A stretch of DNA of 30,346 nucleotides from Choristocarpus tenellus KU-1152. Taxonomy: Eukaryota; Phaeophyceae. Position numbers and translations under genes: made by a program. The stretch lies in contig CAXNAD020000091.1 of NCBI GenBank assembly GCA_964200185.2, positions 1 through 30,346 on the forward strand, written 5' to 3'. Numbering within the stretch: position 1 is the first letter of the stretch; every line of letters begins with the position of its first letter. Below the pieces are notes generated by a model. That model did no database searches and was not told where the DNA came from. It saw only the letters and a list, made by a program, of their open reading frames with translations. Below are positions 1 to 12,268 of this stretch, one piece after another.

Positions 1-3000
1 CCCTCCCCCTCCACAGAAAATCTAGGCCACCTACCACCACATCCACGTCTGCCTTGGGGGGTCCATGCTCCAAGTGTAGCATCTGCCCTTGACCAAGTCC
101 AGATGGAGACCCTGGAGCGGGTAAATATCACCACGGAGAAGGTCCCAGGCAGGCTTCACACCACCCACGCAATCGCCATCATGCACACAGTGGATCTCCT
201 GACACACGAGGTAACTGCCCCAAGGCTGGAAGGGGGAACACCAACAATAGGGGTCATCAGAGCATCCAAACTCTTCCACATGATCTCTGGCCTCTTACTG
301 GCAAACAATGGAAAATTCTCAAGGGAGAAAAGGTTTGCCCGGGTGACTTCGGGGAGCATCCAAGAGCTAGTTGCAAGGCTACTTCCCGCCAGGTACGCAC
401 TGCAGCTCTCGGTCACCACCACGGAGGAATTTCCAAGGGAGCAAGCGTGCTCCTAGCACAACCCAGAGCCCCAGGGACGGAGGAGACTTTCAATATACTG
501 GTCCCTAAACACCCGAGTGAGAACCAAGACGAGCTTAGGCAGGCCATCACAGACACAAAAGACAAGGTAAAAGGAAACGCAAGATCTGGGGAACAAAGGT
601 ACTGCCCCCCTGAAGGGGGAGTACACCCCCTCCTCCCTTCGAAAATCCTTCAAGAGGGCTAACAGCAAGGTGGCACCAGGCCCTGATGGGATGCGCTCAA
701 GCCACATAAGATCAGCCATCATGACAGATGTTGGTCATGAGGAGGTGGCAGAGCCATTTGCAAAGCAATGGGAGCTAGCCTACACCTCCCCGGACTCCCT
801 ACCCCTAGAGTTCTGGACACTCCATACCAACTACAGACTGTCTGTAATTGGGGGGAAGTGTCGCCCGGTTGCCTGCGGGTCTTTTTTCAGGAGGGCATGT
901 GCTTCAGCTTTCTGCACAGACTGGCGCCCCTACCTAGAGGAATTTTTCGGGGGAGTAGGACAATTCGGCGTTGGGGTCCCAAACGGTATAGAACGTGCAC
1001 TCCTGGATATCCGCCTAAGGAATGAGTGCGGAGAATGGGTCATCAGTCTGGACGGAAGGAATGCTTTCAACAGCGTACGTCGCTCAGCTTTCATCAAGGC
1101 CCTCCCAGAGACCCTACCAGGACTCCTACCTTACATCTCTTAAGGTATAAGGGAACACAAGGAATCTTCTTTTTCCCTTAGATGAGGGAGGGACGAAGAT
1201 TCTACCATCGAAATCTTGGGCACAACAGGGAGACCCACTGGGACCCCTCTTATATTGCATGGCAACACGCAAGGCCTTGCAATAGGCCCAATCAGTCTTT
1301 GGACCCCAAGGGGTTTCCTCCCGGAGCTATCTGGATGACACGTCCATTTCTGTGAGGGGGATCAACCCTACCACCATAGCTGCTTTCGAGCAGTTTAAAA
1401 CTAATCTCCATGAGATAGGCATCGACCTAAACATTGACAAGACCTTTGCCGCACCTCCCCAGGGCCACCAACCCACGTCATCGGACCAACCCACATCCTC
1501 GGAACTGGAGCTTCTCTCTACAGTGGGAATCAACCTAGCCCCGAAACCCAGTGGTTTTGTCACTCTAGGGGTTCCGGTGGGAACAGATGATTTTATTTGA
1601 GCTCACATGGTGGAGGTGATCGAGAGCTCTGGGACATGAGCTTTGGTCACACACCTCAGCGAGATGGAGGACAAGCAGGTGGCCTGGCTCCTCAACTCTT
1701 GGTCCCTTTCCTCCTGGCTAGGCTATCTTGTGAGGGTCACTCCCCCCCTCATGGCACGCTCCACCATGGAGCAAGCAGATAACACCTCCTTATGGGTCTC
1801 AAAGTATCTGTGTGTGTGGGGGGGGTCTACACCAGGGTGTTCATTTGGGCCCTGACCAGGAGAAGTGAACTTACATTATCCATCCGATGCAGGCAACCAA
1901 ATCACCCAAAAATCGTGATATGGAAAATGGGTCCCAAATGGACAGCCGCCACCCCCCAGATACCTTGAGCCATGGACACTAGAGAGGATAATGTAGATAG
2001 CCGACTCGACAGAGGCGACGGATTTCTTCGAGGGAGGGTGCAATAATGGATCTCTCCGCCTAGAGACCCACCAAAAAGTACAGGTACAGATGACTACAAG
2101 TGCGGGGGGTCTGGGCCTCTCCTCTATGAAACACCGCCAACATGCGGCTTTCGTAGGATCACTGGTCGCTACTCTTCCCACCCTCCTAGCAAGGCAGCAA
2201 GGGCCTCATGGCGAGTCCTTCACACAAGCTATCTGTACGAGCCCCATGATACAGGCCTTAGGATTGTCCATTCACACCCTCCTTTCTACAGGTGTCCCCT
2301 CAGAAGACCTTGCAGAGATCATTGGCCAAGACTGGGTAATCTGGGGGGGAACAACACCCCCTGCACCTGCCCCAGAGGTACATATCCTAGCTGCCCATTA
2401 TGCCGGGATCACAAGGAGGGCTCAACATGAGATCACAAGCCTCCTCTACAGTACCCGTTTGAACTTCTTCAGGACACAACTGGCCAGCATTCCAAATGAG
2501 GCACCCCAAGGGAGGGAAAGCTCCTCATTAGCCCCAGTGTGCCACCGGAGTCAGAGTGGACCAGGGGCAAACGCGTGGGCCACAACTCAACCTCTGGAAT
2601 CATCATGCCTTATCCCCCCTCTAGAATTCAAGGTCACAGTCAGCAGATCCCTAGGGAAGGAGGAGGCCCTATCAAACAGGTGCCCAGTGGCAGGGTACAG
2701 GAGGCAAAATGTCAATATCAGACATGCCCATACCTGCCCCAGGGCAGGGAGACAGGAATGACAGCACACTCCAATGGTTAAACAAACGCCTGCACCAATT
2801 ATGCAAGGGGATAGGCATCCCTTGCACTACGGAGGACGGTAGCTCTTTCATAGTGGACAGGAATCTCCACATGGATCTGGTGTTTCACGCAGGGGCACTA
2901 GCGGACACCGGAACAGCTCTCTACAGGGACAAAGGTCTTCTGCTAGACGTCACCTTCACAGAGGTACAGGCAACTTCCCACCTAACCCACTCATCCACCA

Positions 3001-3395
3001 GCAGTGGTGTAGCTGCTGCTGCAGCCGAGGCGCGAAAGCACACCCACTGCGAGAGTTATTTTGATCCTCGTAGTTATAACCTCAACACCTTCGCAGTGGA
3101 AAGTTTTGGGTGCCTTGGCAAGCAAGCAGAATGCTTCCTGGGTGAGCTGGCTACTCACATGGTATGGGGGAGAGGAATGGGATGATATTGCAGGAAAGAA
3201 GTAGTTAAATCCTGACTACGCCAAATTGTCTTGGTGACTACACAAGTGGCATTGTCTAGACGTGTCATGCGCTTTAAACTATAGTCACCAGAGAGATGGG
3301 CATGGAGGCGTTTGTTGGATTCTTGGGATGCCTCCCCTAGCTCCCTCCCCCGGGGATCAGGAGTAGGTAGATGGGAAGCACAGGAAGACTGTTGA
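1..3395 (+). pseudogene. Degenerate non-LTR retrotransposon ORF: reverse transcriptase plus restriction-like endonuclease (RLE)
   Basis: A retrotransposon polyprotein is readable only by switching among all three forward frames. Frame 1 (about 670-1143) carries APGPDG, RPVACGSFFRR, GVGVPNG and the motif A-like LDGRNAFN (Asp codon at 1051). Frame 2 carries GDPLGP (1229-1246), an in-frame stop about 40 nt later, and the catalytic YLDD box (1328-1339). Frame 2 then continues through the thumb-like region (1643-1850, 2090-2760) to a Cys/His knuckle ending RHAHTC (about 2681-2740). Frame 3 (2709-3395) holds the endonuclease-like domain with HMDLVF, LLLDVT (Asp codon at 2946) and a KHTH...FDP segment, interrupted by stops at 3183, 3213 and 3276. 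An RT followed by CCHC and a PD-(D/E)XK-type nuclease is the layout of RLE-class LINEs. The frameshifts and stops mean a dead copy. The frame is open from base 1, so the 5' part lies outside. No poly(A) tail or target duplication is visible at the 3' end. Confidence 0.88.
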
Positions 3396-4245
3396 TTCCG
3401 CATCCTCCATTGCATCTTGTGCTGGACCCACCTTGTTTTCACTCAAAAACGAAGGTTCACCACATTGTTGTTGGTTCGGAGTTCTTTTTGTAGTATAACG
3501 ACAACAAGGAACTTTACGTGTGCTAAGTGTTTTGTCATGCAGACTATATTCTATGAAAATAAGTTTGACATTGATGCTTTCAAACTCACAAACGTCATGA
3601 AGGGGTCACCCTCTTCAACAACCGAGCCACGAGGACGCTTTGTATGCCATCCTTCAACCATGATTCCGAACTTCTCAAGAAATATTGTCTTGCAATTACA
3701 TCCACCATTGCTTCTCTGGTCTATCCTGCTTCTGCTTTCCATCTTAAAGTTCAAACATTCAAGGTCTTGGTTTTCGTATCCTCTATAGGTACAACTCACT
3801 CCATAAACAAGAGACTCCATTTTAGGACAGTCGCCTATGTATGCATATGAATGGAATTGCAGTAAGCATGCTTTTATTGCGCAAAAATAGTAGGTTGAAC
3901 ACACGGAATGGCATATGGTTCAACTCAGCATAACGGTTGAAGACAGTAAGGTCATGCGTACAGCAGAGAAGAGCAGGTGGGTCTCGATATTGTCGGTTGC
4001 GAGATGACACGTGCTATGGAGTAGAATAGTGGGCACCCCACATCTCCATGACACTCCCATCCAGTATTAGACTCCCTCCTCGCTCTTTCCCTCTATACAA
4101 CATGCGCGAATACCGCGAGCAAGTTTTCACACCTATATTTCGAAAAATTAGTACAGCAAATTGTCTATACAACTTCGCCTCCCTTTCTTTCTAAGACTAT
4201 TGTGTTCTGTTCACTTTAAGCAGCAACTAGTGTGGTAGGAAAGAT
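3396..4245. other. Intergenic stretch between the retroelement and the BSD gene
   Basis: The GC-rich retroelement composition ends near 3440, and the rest is AT-richer host-like sequence. No conserved gene is recognised. The only exon-like structure is on the minus strand (3590-3795, listed separately). The last 200 bases should contain the promoter and 5' UTR of the gene starting at 4246. No clear TATA box or other motif could be assigned. Confidence 0.6.
3590..3795 (-). other. Possible minus-strand exon of an unidentified gene
   Basis: On the minus strand a frame is open from about 3795 to 3590. It encodes a mixed, mostly hydrophilic peptide including KTIFLEKFGIMVEGWHTKR and GSVVEEGDPFMTF. 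It stops in phase 0 directly before a consensus 5' splice site, GTGAGT (minus-strand start at 3589). No partner exon could be chained, because the next 200 bases on that strand run into the retroelement. It may be a remnant of a gene disrupted by the insertion, or a chance open frame. No family is recognised. Confidence 0.25.
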
Positions 4246-7200
4246 ATGGCAGGATGGTTCAATAACCTGGGGTCCCAGGTTTCTAGCCTCAAGCAAACCC
4301 TGGGCGAGGGCGCAACAAGTCTTGCACATGGGCTACAGGAACAGGTCAACGCTGTAAGCGAGAACTTCAACCTGGAGGTTGGTGGACAATCCAACTCTCA
4401 ACTATACCATTCTTGCTCTGGTATCTCCATCGTCACTTGATCTTCATTTCTAGAGTAGATGACATGGCGATATGATCGGTAGAGTAAATGTCCTTTTCGA
4501 TTGATGCAGATTGATTTTGTAGGTTGAGGTATTGTAGAAGGTAAAAGATCAAGTATCGATAACCTGGTTGTCATCGGTGTTTGGGCTTGGTCGTAACGGG
4601 ATTGGGATTGCGATACTGATACATTGTCTTGTGGGATCGGAGACTTTGGGCCAGCTGTTCGAATTGCATCCAACCTCAACTGTTAGATTGTTTGATTTTC
4701 GAGATAGAGATCTTTATCGATTACTTCTCGTTCCTTGTTAGAGTTCTCTTGTCAACTCACTCTCTATTGCTGCAACATATCACTTCCAGAGCGGTAAAGT
4801 TTTCCATGAGATATCACAACAGTTTTCGACCCTGAATGGACGTATTTGATTTTTTAGCACTTTCTCTATAAAAACAATTTCTCAGGCCATCAATTCGACA
4901 ATACAACGAGTGGAGCACGACATAACGGTGGAGGAGGACAAGATGAGAAACGGTCAGGAAAGTAATGTATTATAGAGTCATGCTCAAGCATGGGACTGGA
5001 TGACTCAAAGCACTGACAAAGCTCAATACAACCCATTTGGCATGCTTAGCTTGACCCTCACCACCCTGATTTGTACCTACCTTATTCATTTCCTGCACAT
5101 AGACGCCGATGGAGTAGAACGGAATGAGGTGAAGATTCTTCCATGGGAAAGTCGATTTGAAGACAAGAGTATACTGGGTCAGGTTAGTTATGTCACCCCT
5201 ATACCAAAGAAATGCCCTGCCATGCAGCAATCCTGGCTGAACACACAGAGTCTGCGCCTGTAATATTGCTAGATGTTTTTGGTGCATACACTTGATTAGC
5301 CTGTGGCATTTGCGCTCCTTCAGTTATTTTTTGTGCCCAAACTGTGTCGTTTTATTCAGGGTGTGATGGAGAAAATTATCGCTCTCTCCTTGGAGGAGTC
5401 AAATTTCACAACTGCCCCACCTTCCACACCAACACGCACTCATGTGAGTCAATTCTACTATCATGTCTTGATCATTTGTTGTTCAACTCTACAACACAAA
5501 ATCTAAGTGTGTTTCTATGCATCTTTGCAGATGATTTGTTTACCTGCCATGCTTCAGTTCATTTTTCGTGCTGTAGATAAGTATGGCGAAAGTCAACATT
5601 GTGCCTTTAGCTCACTTCGCAGTAGATTTTTTGAAGAGTTAAGTTAATAAGGTGGGTATGTTTGCATTTCTGTCTGAAGATCATCTACATCACCCATGAT
5701 TTATGTTCTTAAGTAGGTCCAACATTTTGTTGTGATAAATTGTCAATGCATTTATGAAGTGGAAGTAGTAATAGTAGAATGACCCCCTGCCAGACCTGGG
5801 GATATCTCACATAGCCTACTGTACGCATCTTACGGGAACATTAGGGTGGGCAAAACTAATTTAGCAAATTACCTTAAGTTTTTCTCCTGCTCTGTGCCTA
5901 CCTTCCAGCTAAGCAGAACAGAGGGTACCTCGAATGATGTGACCACTCCAGAATGTTTGGTGCATCTATCAAGTGGTGCACAGAGTGGTGCACAGGGTCC
6001 ACCATTCCAACTAGAGAGGCACACCAAAGTGGCAATAAAGATGATAGCACTGGACCCCAATTTGGCAAAGGTCCATGCACGTCTTATCAGCAGAATGCCG
6101 GAGGAAACATTCTGGTGCAATTATTTTGGGAGAGTCGCTCACATCAGGGTAAGGAATGGAACATGGTCATGCAATCTTTGTTTTACAAGACCTAAAGGAA
6201 GGATTTTGATGTTTTTTTGTCAGTGAGTGATATAAAGGAGTGTGAGCAGTCATCATGGTCCAGATATTAGTATCTTTTGGACAAAGGTTTTGGGGATAGA
6301 TAGTTCAAATTTGGTTCCCACTGTTTAGTTGGAATTCTTTGCAATTTTGTTCTGTGATGTGTGGCAAACATAATATCTTTATTGTAGTAACTACTCATGC
6401 AAACTGCTTCAGGCTGAGGGAGGCTTGGAGCCACTTTGCATGGAACCACAAGTTTGCGAAGCAGGGGATGGCCTTGCAACATCCCATTCAGAGGTATGAC
6501 TGAGAATTTGTCTGCATATCTTCTTTGACCTCGAAGTCAAACAAATCTGCTTAGATGATGTTAGTCCTTCTGTACGTAATGTTGCACCCTCATTGCTGAG
6601 GAGGCGGGAAGTTTGTTGACTACAATCTCCTTCATCCTCTCATATTACTGTCCACAGGAAGACAAATCTCCTGGTTCTTCAAGTGAAGATTACATAAAAA
6701 TGAGTCACAGTGATGCTAGCAGTTTGATTTCAAGCCAGCCTGCAGAGATTGTTGCTCACAATGATCAGACTGAGTCAGGTATGTACCACAGTGTTACAAT
6801 AATTGACAAGGGTATGTATCCTATGTGCATTGCCCCTGGACTGAACAGAGTGTCACGCTTGTGCTCCCTATTGTTGCTTGCAGCACCCTCACTGCAGGCG
6901 CAGGTGGCTGCAGAGCTGAATAGCAATGGTGAGTCCAACTTTTAGTTGTGTTCCAACATTGCCCCTTGGTCTCCACAAGCTGGGCCTAACACCAGTGGTA
7001 GTAGTATGAGTTTGGACCATTTGAGAACAATTTTTTAGATTGAGGCTAATTTGTTGCTGGCGTTACGTGCTTGCACACACCAGGCAGAATGGATACAATT
7101 GGTGTATGTTTGATTTATTTGAAGGAAAGACATTTTTAACATTTGGATGTCCTGGGAAGTATTCCAGCATCTCATTAAAACAAAAGTTCAAAATGGTGTG

Positions 7201-7754
7201 CTAAGTCAGTATACTCTAGTATCTGAGATTTAGTCACACCTGTTATCATTCCATGTGGTACAATATTGGGTTCAATTTTTGGAGTTGATTCTACTCTGCA
7301 CCAGTTTTTTTTTATGGTATGTGCAGTAACCACTTGAGAAGTACATTTTATGGACAGTAAATTTTTAGTAAAGATTTTGGTTAAATGATACCTAGAAGGT
7401 TTTAGATGGTCATTTGTAAACCTTGACCTGATTCTCGTTGCCTTAATTTTTTTTTGTATGTATTCAGATGAGGAATTTTCTGATCTGGGAGATCTGGAGG
7501 ACCTAAGTCACACAGGTGAGAGATGTATTTTCTTGTTGATAAATTCAAACATTTGATGTCATAATTATATTCAACACGTAGCGACATGTATGTGATGAGT
7601 AACAGGTAGGTAGAGGTGTAGGTGAATTCCTTGAATTGAACCACTGGAGCTGACAAACCTTTTCTCCTATTTGACATTGACAGATGCTGGTAATGATTCG
7701 GATATGAATGCAGAACTGGAGGCTGAAATAGCAGCTGAGCTTGGAGACTTGTGA
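4246..7754 (+). CDS. BSD-domain protein, SYAP1-like, 10 exons, 325 aa
   Basis: Exons: 4246-4377, 4886-4961, 5103-5182, 5360-5443, 5909-6148, 6413-6493, 6658-6778, 6884-6928, 7468-7515 and 7684-7754. All introns are GT-AG, phases match throughout, and the join totals 978 nt to a TGA. The BSD domain lies at residues about 157-204 in exon 5, with the signature EETFWCNYFGRV (conserved Phe-Trp pair). Upstream, LPWESRF and IIALSLEESNF match the segments preceding BSD in SYAP1-type proteins. The N-terminus (MAGWFNNLGSQV) and the first 45 residues are predicted amphipathic helix. The tail is acidic, ending ELEAEIAAELGDL, as in SYAP1 relatives. SYAP1-type proteins are adaptors linked to membrane trafficking and Akt signalling in animals; the role here is inferred only from family. 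An in-frame TAG at 4228 supports the start. Exon 1 has two usable donors (GTAAGC at 4354, GTTGGT at 4378), both phase 0, differing by 8 codons. Confidence 0.88.
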
Positions 7755-7788
7755 AAAAACAAAAACCCAACGAATAAGGGCAAAAAGT

Positions 7789-7798
7789 AATAAATAAA
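7789..7798 (+). terminator. Polyadenylation signal of the BSD gene
   Basis: Two overlapping AATAAA hexamers (7789-7794 and 7793-7798) lie 35 nt after the stop codon of the BSD gene. This fits a short 3' UTR in the 309-nt gap before the convergent LPAAT gene. Confidence 0.55.
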
Positions 7799-7893
7799 AT
7801 ACTACTTACACCTACTTCAATATGGGTATATGCCATTTAGCAGTGATATTCAATGGCATATGATATTTTACATCCACTGTTTTTTGGGTAACT

Positions 7894-7899
7894 TTTATT
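7894..7899 (-). terminator. Candidate polyadenylation signal of the LPAAT gene
   Basis: An AATAAA on the minus strand about 165 nt beyond the LPAAT stop codon. It lies between the two convergent genes and is the only canonical hexamer seen on that strand in the gap. Assignment rests on position alone. Confidence 0.4.
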
Positions 7900-8063
7900 A
7901 AAGGGCGCCTTGTGTATCATCAACAAAATCTTTGGTGGAAGACATGACACACTGGCTACCACCATATTTGTGTTGCTCCCTCTGTCTGTCTTCTCTCTTG
8001 ACACCATTTTGTGTGGATCTAAAAAAATGGTGTAGGTTCACTAAAAACTCCTGTATTCTCTTG

Positions 8064-11000
8064 CTATTGCTGGTCTCTTCCTTGTGGAGATTGCCAACTG
8101 GGAAGGGCAGAGCTCACTGCTGCATATGTGAGCCTCATTGCCTCCTCTTCGTCTATGTCCTTAGTGTCAATGGGAGGATGAATGATTATCTCAGCATCCC
8201 TTGGCACACCCAAAGGCATGCTGCAGTTGAATGGCATCATCACATGCATGTTGGTAATAGTTACTGGAACCACTTGCACCCCCGCCTAATCAGAAGTTTG
8301 ATTCAGTACATGTACACGAGAAATGACATCAAGGAGGGGGGAGAGAAAGGTGAGAAATACATTCCACCCATTAAAAAAGGAAAGGTTAATCTTTATTTCA
8401 CCAATTGGCTCCATCATGCATTTAAACACGTAGATTATGTCAACACACTTAGTCCCTTTCACCATAGTTGAATCCAAAGGTATGTTGAACATGTTGACCT
8501 CTCTCTAATAATCTAAGATCCCACCAATTCGTGTTGAGATATCTACACTTTCAGAGATTTTCAGGGATTTGAGCTTCTAGACTTTGCTCTTTGGATAGTT
8601 TAGTTGTAGAGATAGAGGGAGGTATACCCACTACATCTTCATTGCATGGAATTATGTTGCAACATATGTATGGCATGGACTCCTATCCATGGACTACTAT
8701 TGTGGAGTTTTTGCAACAACCCTTGACGTACCCTTTTTGCCATGGTGAAGGGACCTTTTTTGAAGGTCTGCAATCGTCCATCACGAGATCTGGTACCCTC
8801 AGCAAATGTCACCACTGAATTTCCTCGCCTGAGTTGTGTGCATGTTGAGAGAAAAAAGCGTATTCCACAATTAAGTCACAGAAAGAGGCTATTATTATTA
8901 CAAGGTGCACACTGGAACGTCAGATCAGATGGAGTATCCTTTGCAATATATATATTTTATTTTACATTCTCACTGTACATTGGACAAGTCAAGGACAGAT
9001 CACACCAAATGCACCCTTACATTAGGCTGGCAACGGCATCTTTGAATGTTTGCAGTTGGCTCCGGCTACTTCCCCTTCGAATTGCGATGTGCCCAGCCAT
9101 CCTCATGGCCCATCCAATAAGTGGGATGCGAAGGATCTCCACCTAAAGGTACCAGGGACAACAATTCTTAACAGGGTCAAGCAAATAGAGAATGACTCAA
9201 TTTGAGGAACCTCATAAATTAAAATACTTGGCATGGATGTGATTTTGAAGATCATGTCATGACACGGGTAGTTTCCACCAAATTGCATGACATATTGCAA
9301 ACAAGCTGTTGATAGCCTGTTAATCAGTCAATGCCATGCAGTAACTGAAAAATGCATAATCATGCAGGGGCCCATTGCGAAGTACCAAGTATGCAGGACA
9401 ATGAGAGGAAAATTGCCAAATCTTTTCTATTTTGCACTATGTTCTTATTGAAGAATACATTACCTTGGATATGTACTTCAAGGGTCGAGGAACAAATCCT
9501 GACAAGGTAAGGATATCCATGTAGCTGCAGTGGTTTGGGACATACATTGCAGCCTGCCCTTTTCTTGGAAGATTTTCCAGGCCCCGAACCTGTGGTCTGA
9601 GGGAAGAGAGTTGCTTGGTACATAGGAGAAAGTCCTGTTGAACATTGAGCAAAGTACAACTCAGACGTTGTGACAAGGCAGCTAACTGGCCTCGGACCTT
9701 TCTGGATCAACTCCATTTACTATGCAGTGACTCTTGTCATTTGAGATTGAGGTAGGGGTGGGGCATTATTACTAGCTGTATTGTATGTTTTGACAATATA
9801 TCAATTGATTGATTTATGCATTGCACCTATTTTCAAGCTGCAAACTTAGGTAGTTGAGATTCTGTTGAATCAAATCTTCCAGGAGATTCTCGACAATGAT
9901 TGGATTAGGGAATATTGACAAATGCCTCCGATGAGCCAACAAACATTTGTAATTGAGTCAATGTCTTGGTCAAACATGCACAAGAATAAGAGAGCATTGA
10001 GAAGCAAGGCTAACAAGAATATGTTGTGCCAACATATCAATTTGCAACAACCTCTTCTCTTTCCAAACACAATTACCCACCCACCTGTATGTGACTGATA
10101 GCATGCAAATCTTAGCCCAAATGTGCACCACCCAGTCAACAATTCTTCGTCGTCCTGAGTCAAACGCCATGGATCCTAACCATGCCAGAAGAAGAAGAGG
10201 ATAGAATACTATTGCCCACCTGACATCCGGATAGAATATTATAGTTTAGAGAGTAAGCACTTTTACACGGGCTTGTCCGGACAACAAAACAAAGATCCTT
10301 TCATTTTATAGCATATATTTTCAGGTTCTTTCATCTGGTAAGGACATGAGAAAAATGGATTTAGTAAATCATTCATTCCATTTATTATTTATTATGGTAT
10401 TTGCTTGTGTTACATAGTGGAAATAACATACGTGAGACTTGATGTTATTCGAGCTTTTTTAGGAAATCTCATCCAGCTAAAAACCCTATATATACCCTAT
10501 TGCAACAGGTATGCTGTAATGTTAAGTGCTCAACTGGAAAGAGCAATATGTACCTACACTAAACTCAAAGTTGTTCCAGACTTCAGGATGATATGACCTA
10601 AACCAAATACTTTGAAGGAAGATCATGTGAAAACCAAGGGGGTGTGACACAAAAACATTACATCAACAAAAACGTTTGACTTAGTAGAATATTAAATTCA
10701 AATATATAAGTGGGTTGTTGTACTGAGTGAAAGGGTGGGATCTCCACCATGGAACAGAAGTCTTTTGCAAATCCTTGACTCAACGTTGAGTGGTCTGCAT
10801 ACAAGTTGCATCCAGACAACTCCATATAGGTGAAATTTTTTTCGTCCTGATATTGTGAAAATTTCTGACAGTAGTGTTTCTCAACTGGATTAGTGCATGT
10901 AGATGGAGGAAGGGGTGGTTAGGATATCCACCGTTCTCACAACTATGGTCACTATGACATCAAGTACATGATTTTCGACCATAGAGCTGGATAATAGAAC

Positions 11001-12268
11001 TCACCCAAATATAGAAAATGCGTAGCACAGGCCTGGCAGATTCATAACCAGTCCCTTGAACTTGAGATGCCATCTGTAGGATGGTTTTTGAGGGCCGTCA
11101 TTTGCAGCTGCAGTAGTGGCGGCTGCTGCTGGGGCCCAACAGGTTGCAAATCACACGTCCAGGTGGCACAAGGATATAATTCATTGAGTGCAGGTTTGAT
11201 GAAGAACCACGGAAAATTCTAAAAACAGTTCATCAAATTTGGGGGCTGCACAAGGACTACACAAGGATCCTTGCATCCAAAAAATGAAATTTTGGACGAG
11301 AAGCAAAAGCTTCGTACAGAACCACTCCACAACCCCTGCTTACCAACCCCCCCTCTTAGAACATAGTCAAGTGCTATTACGGTACCACAGACACGATGGT
11401 GACTGCTCGATATCCATTCCACTATTTGGCAACAATCTCAGAGCATTCATAGAACCTTCAAAATGCCACACTCAGCCTATCTGCAACTATAGCTTAACGA
11501 CATACCAGAGAAGGTTATCTAGGAGACACAGGCACGACTATGAATGTGATACCACATTTACACGTCATGTAAACTCAACCTCTCCGCAGGCACCTTGAAA
11601 TCGGTGGATCACCTGAAAGTACAACCCTTGAGCACGATCGCACAACCGAACTCCTTGAATGGCTCAGAAAAGAAGAGTAGTCAGTTTGGCAAGACCGGTC
11701 CTTCAGATGGGTTTGAAAAAGGATTGCGAGGGAGGATAGGAATGATCTAAGAGAAACCCATGGACTTGGAACAGGGAAAACATGTCCCCAACGAATCTAG
11801 CAAGGTAAGAACTACAAAAACTTCGTTCTCAGCCACTACGACTTATCCCAACGAAATAAACTGCAGCACATTACGGGTACATTAATGAGTAAAGGCATCA
11901 CATTTAATGCTGTATACCTACACCCTTCAAAAGTATTAGATCATGCCTTCCGTATTATATGCTCACCGAGAAATCAAATTGCTTAAACATACGGCAAAGG
12001 TAGCTCGTAGTCGTCCCTCTTACGAAGGTGGTCCGATTATGCCTTGGCTTGGACCCATAAAACCCAGTCACCGCTGACGTGGCCTTGAATGCTGCGACCG
12101 AAGACGTACAATAGATAGACAAAGTTGGTGAAATGGAGTTTGCATATGTGGAGGAGGGATCGCGTACATTCTTGCAATATGTGTACACAATGCAATATAA
12201 CAACAGCTTAGCTTACCTTCTGTTGTTGCCACAAGGAGGATCAACACGACCAACACGCGAGAAGCCAT
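8064..12268 (-). CDS. LPAAT: Plastid-targeted 1-acyl-sn-glycerol-3-phosphate acyltransferase (LPAAT), 9 exons, 364 aa
   Basis: Exons in transcription order: 12268-12217, 12091-11967, 11700-11613, 11128-11005, 10219-10081, 9589-9464, 9142-9021, 8828-8732 and 8285-8064. GT-AG sites and phases agree and give 1095 nt. The enzyme adds a second acyl chain to lysophosphatidate in plastid glycerolipid synthesis. PlsC motifs: NHCSYMD (HX4D at residues 196-201), GHIAIRRGS (about 236-244), TFAEGTRS (266-273; usual FPEGTR with Pro replaced by Ala) and VVPVTI (296-301). Two hydrophobic segments (about 113-129 and 130-148) precede a GRRR...W linker, as in plastid LPATs. Residues 1-18 ([18 protein letters not shown]) form a signal peptide, then Phe and an S/T/R/K-rich stretch: a bipartite complex-plastid presequence. 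Exon 4 could instead start at 11125 or 11122 (1-2 Ala fewer). Exon 3 is assigned by phase only. An in-frame stop lies 12 nt before the ATG. Confidence 0.92.

Noticed and set aside
5531-5572. 42-nt in-frame block with good acceptor in the BSD gene
   Set aside because: It would be phase-compatible, but it adds a hydrophobic insertion just before the BSD domain where relatives have none, and its donor (GTAGAT) is modest. It was left out of the model.
7402-7836. 144-codon minus-strand open frame
   Set aside because: It overlaps the last two exons of the BSD gene in antisense, shows no domain and lacks splice logic of its own. It is a shadow of the real gene.
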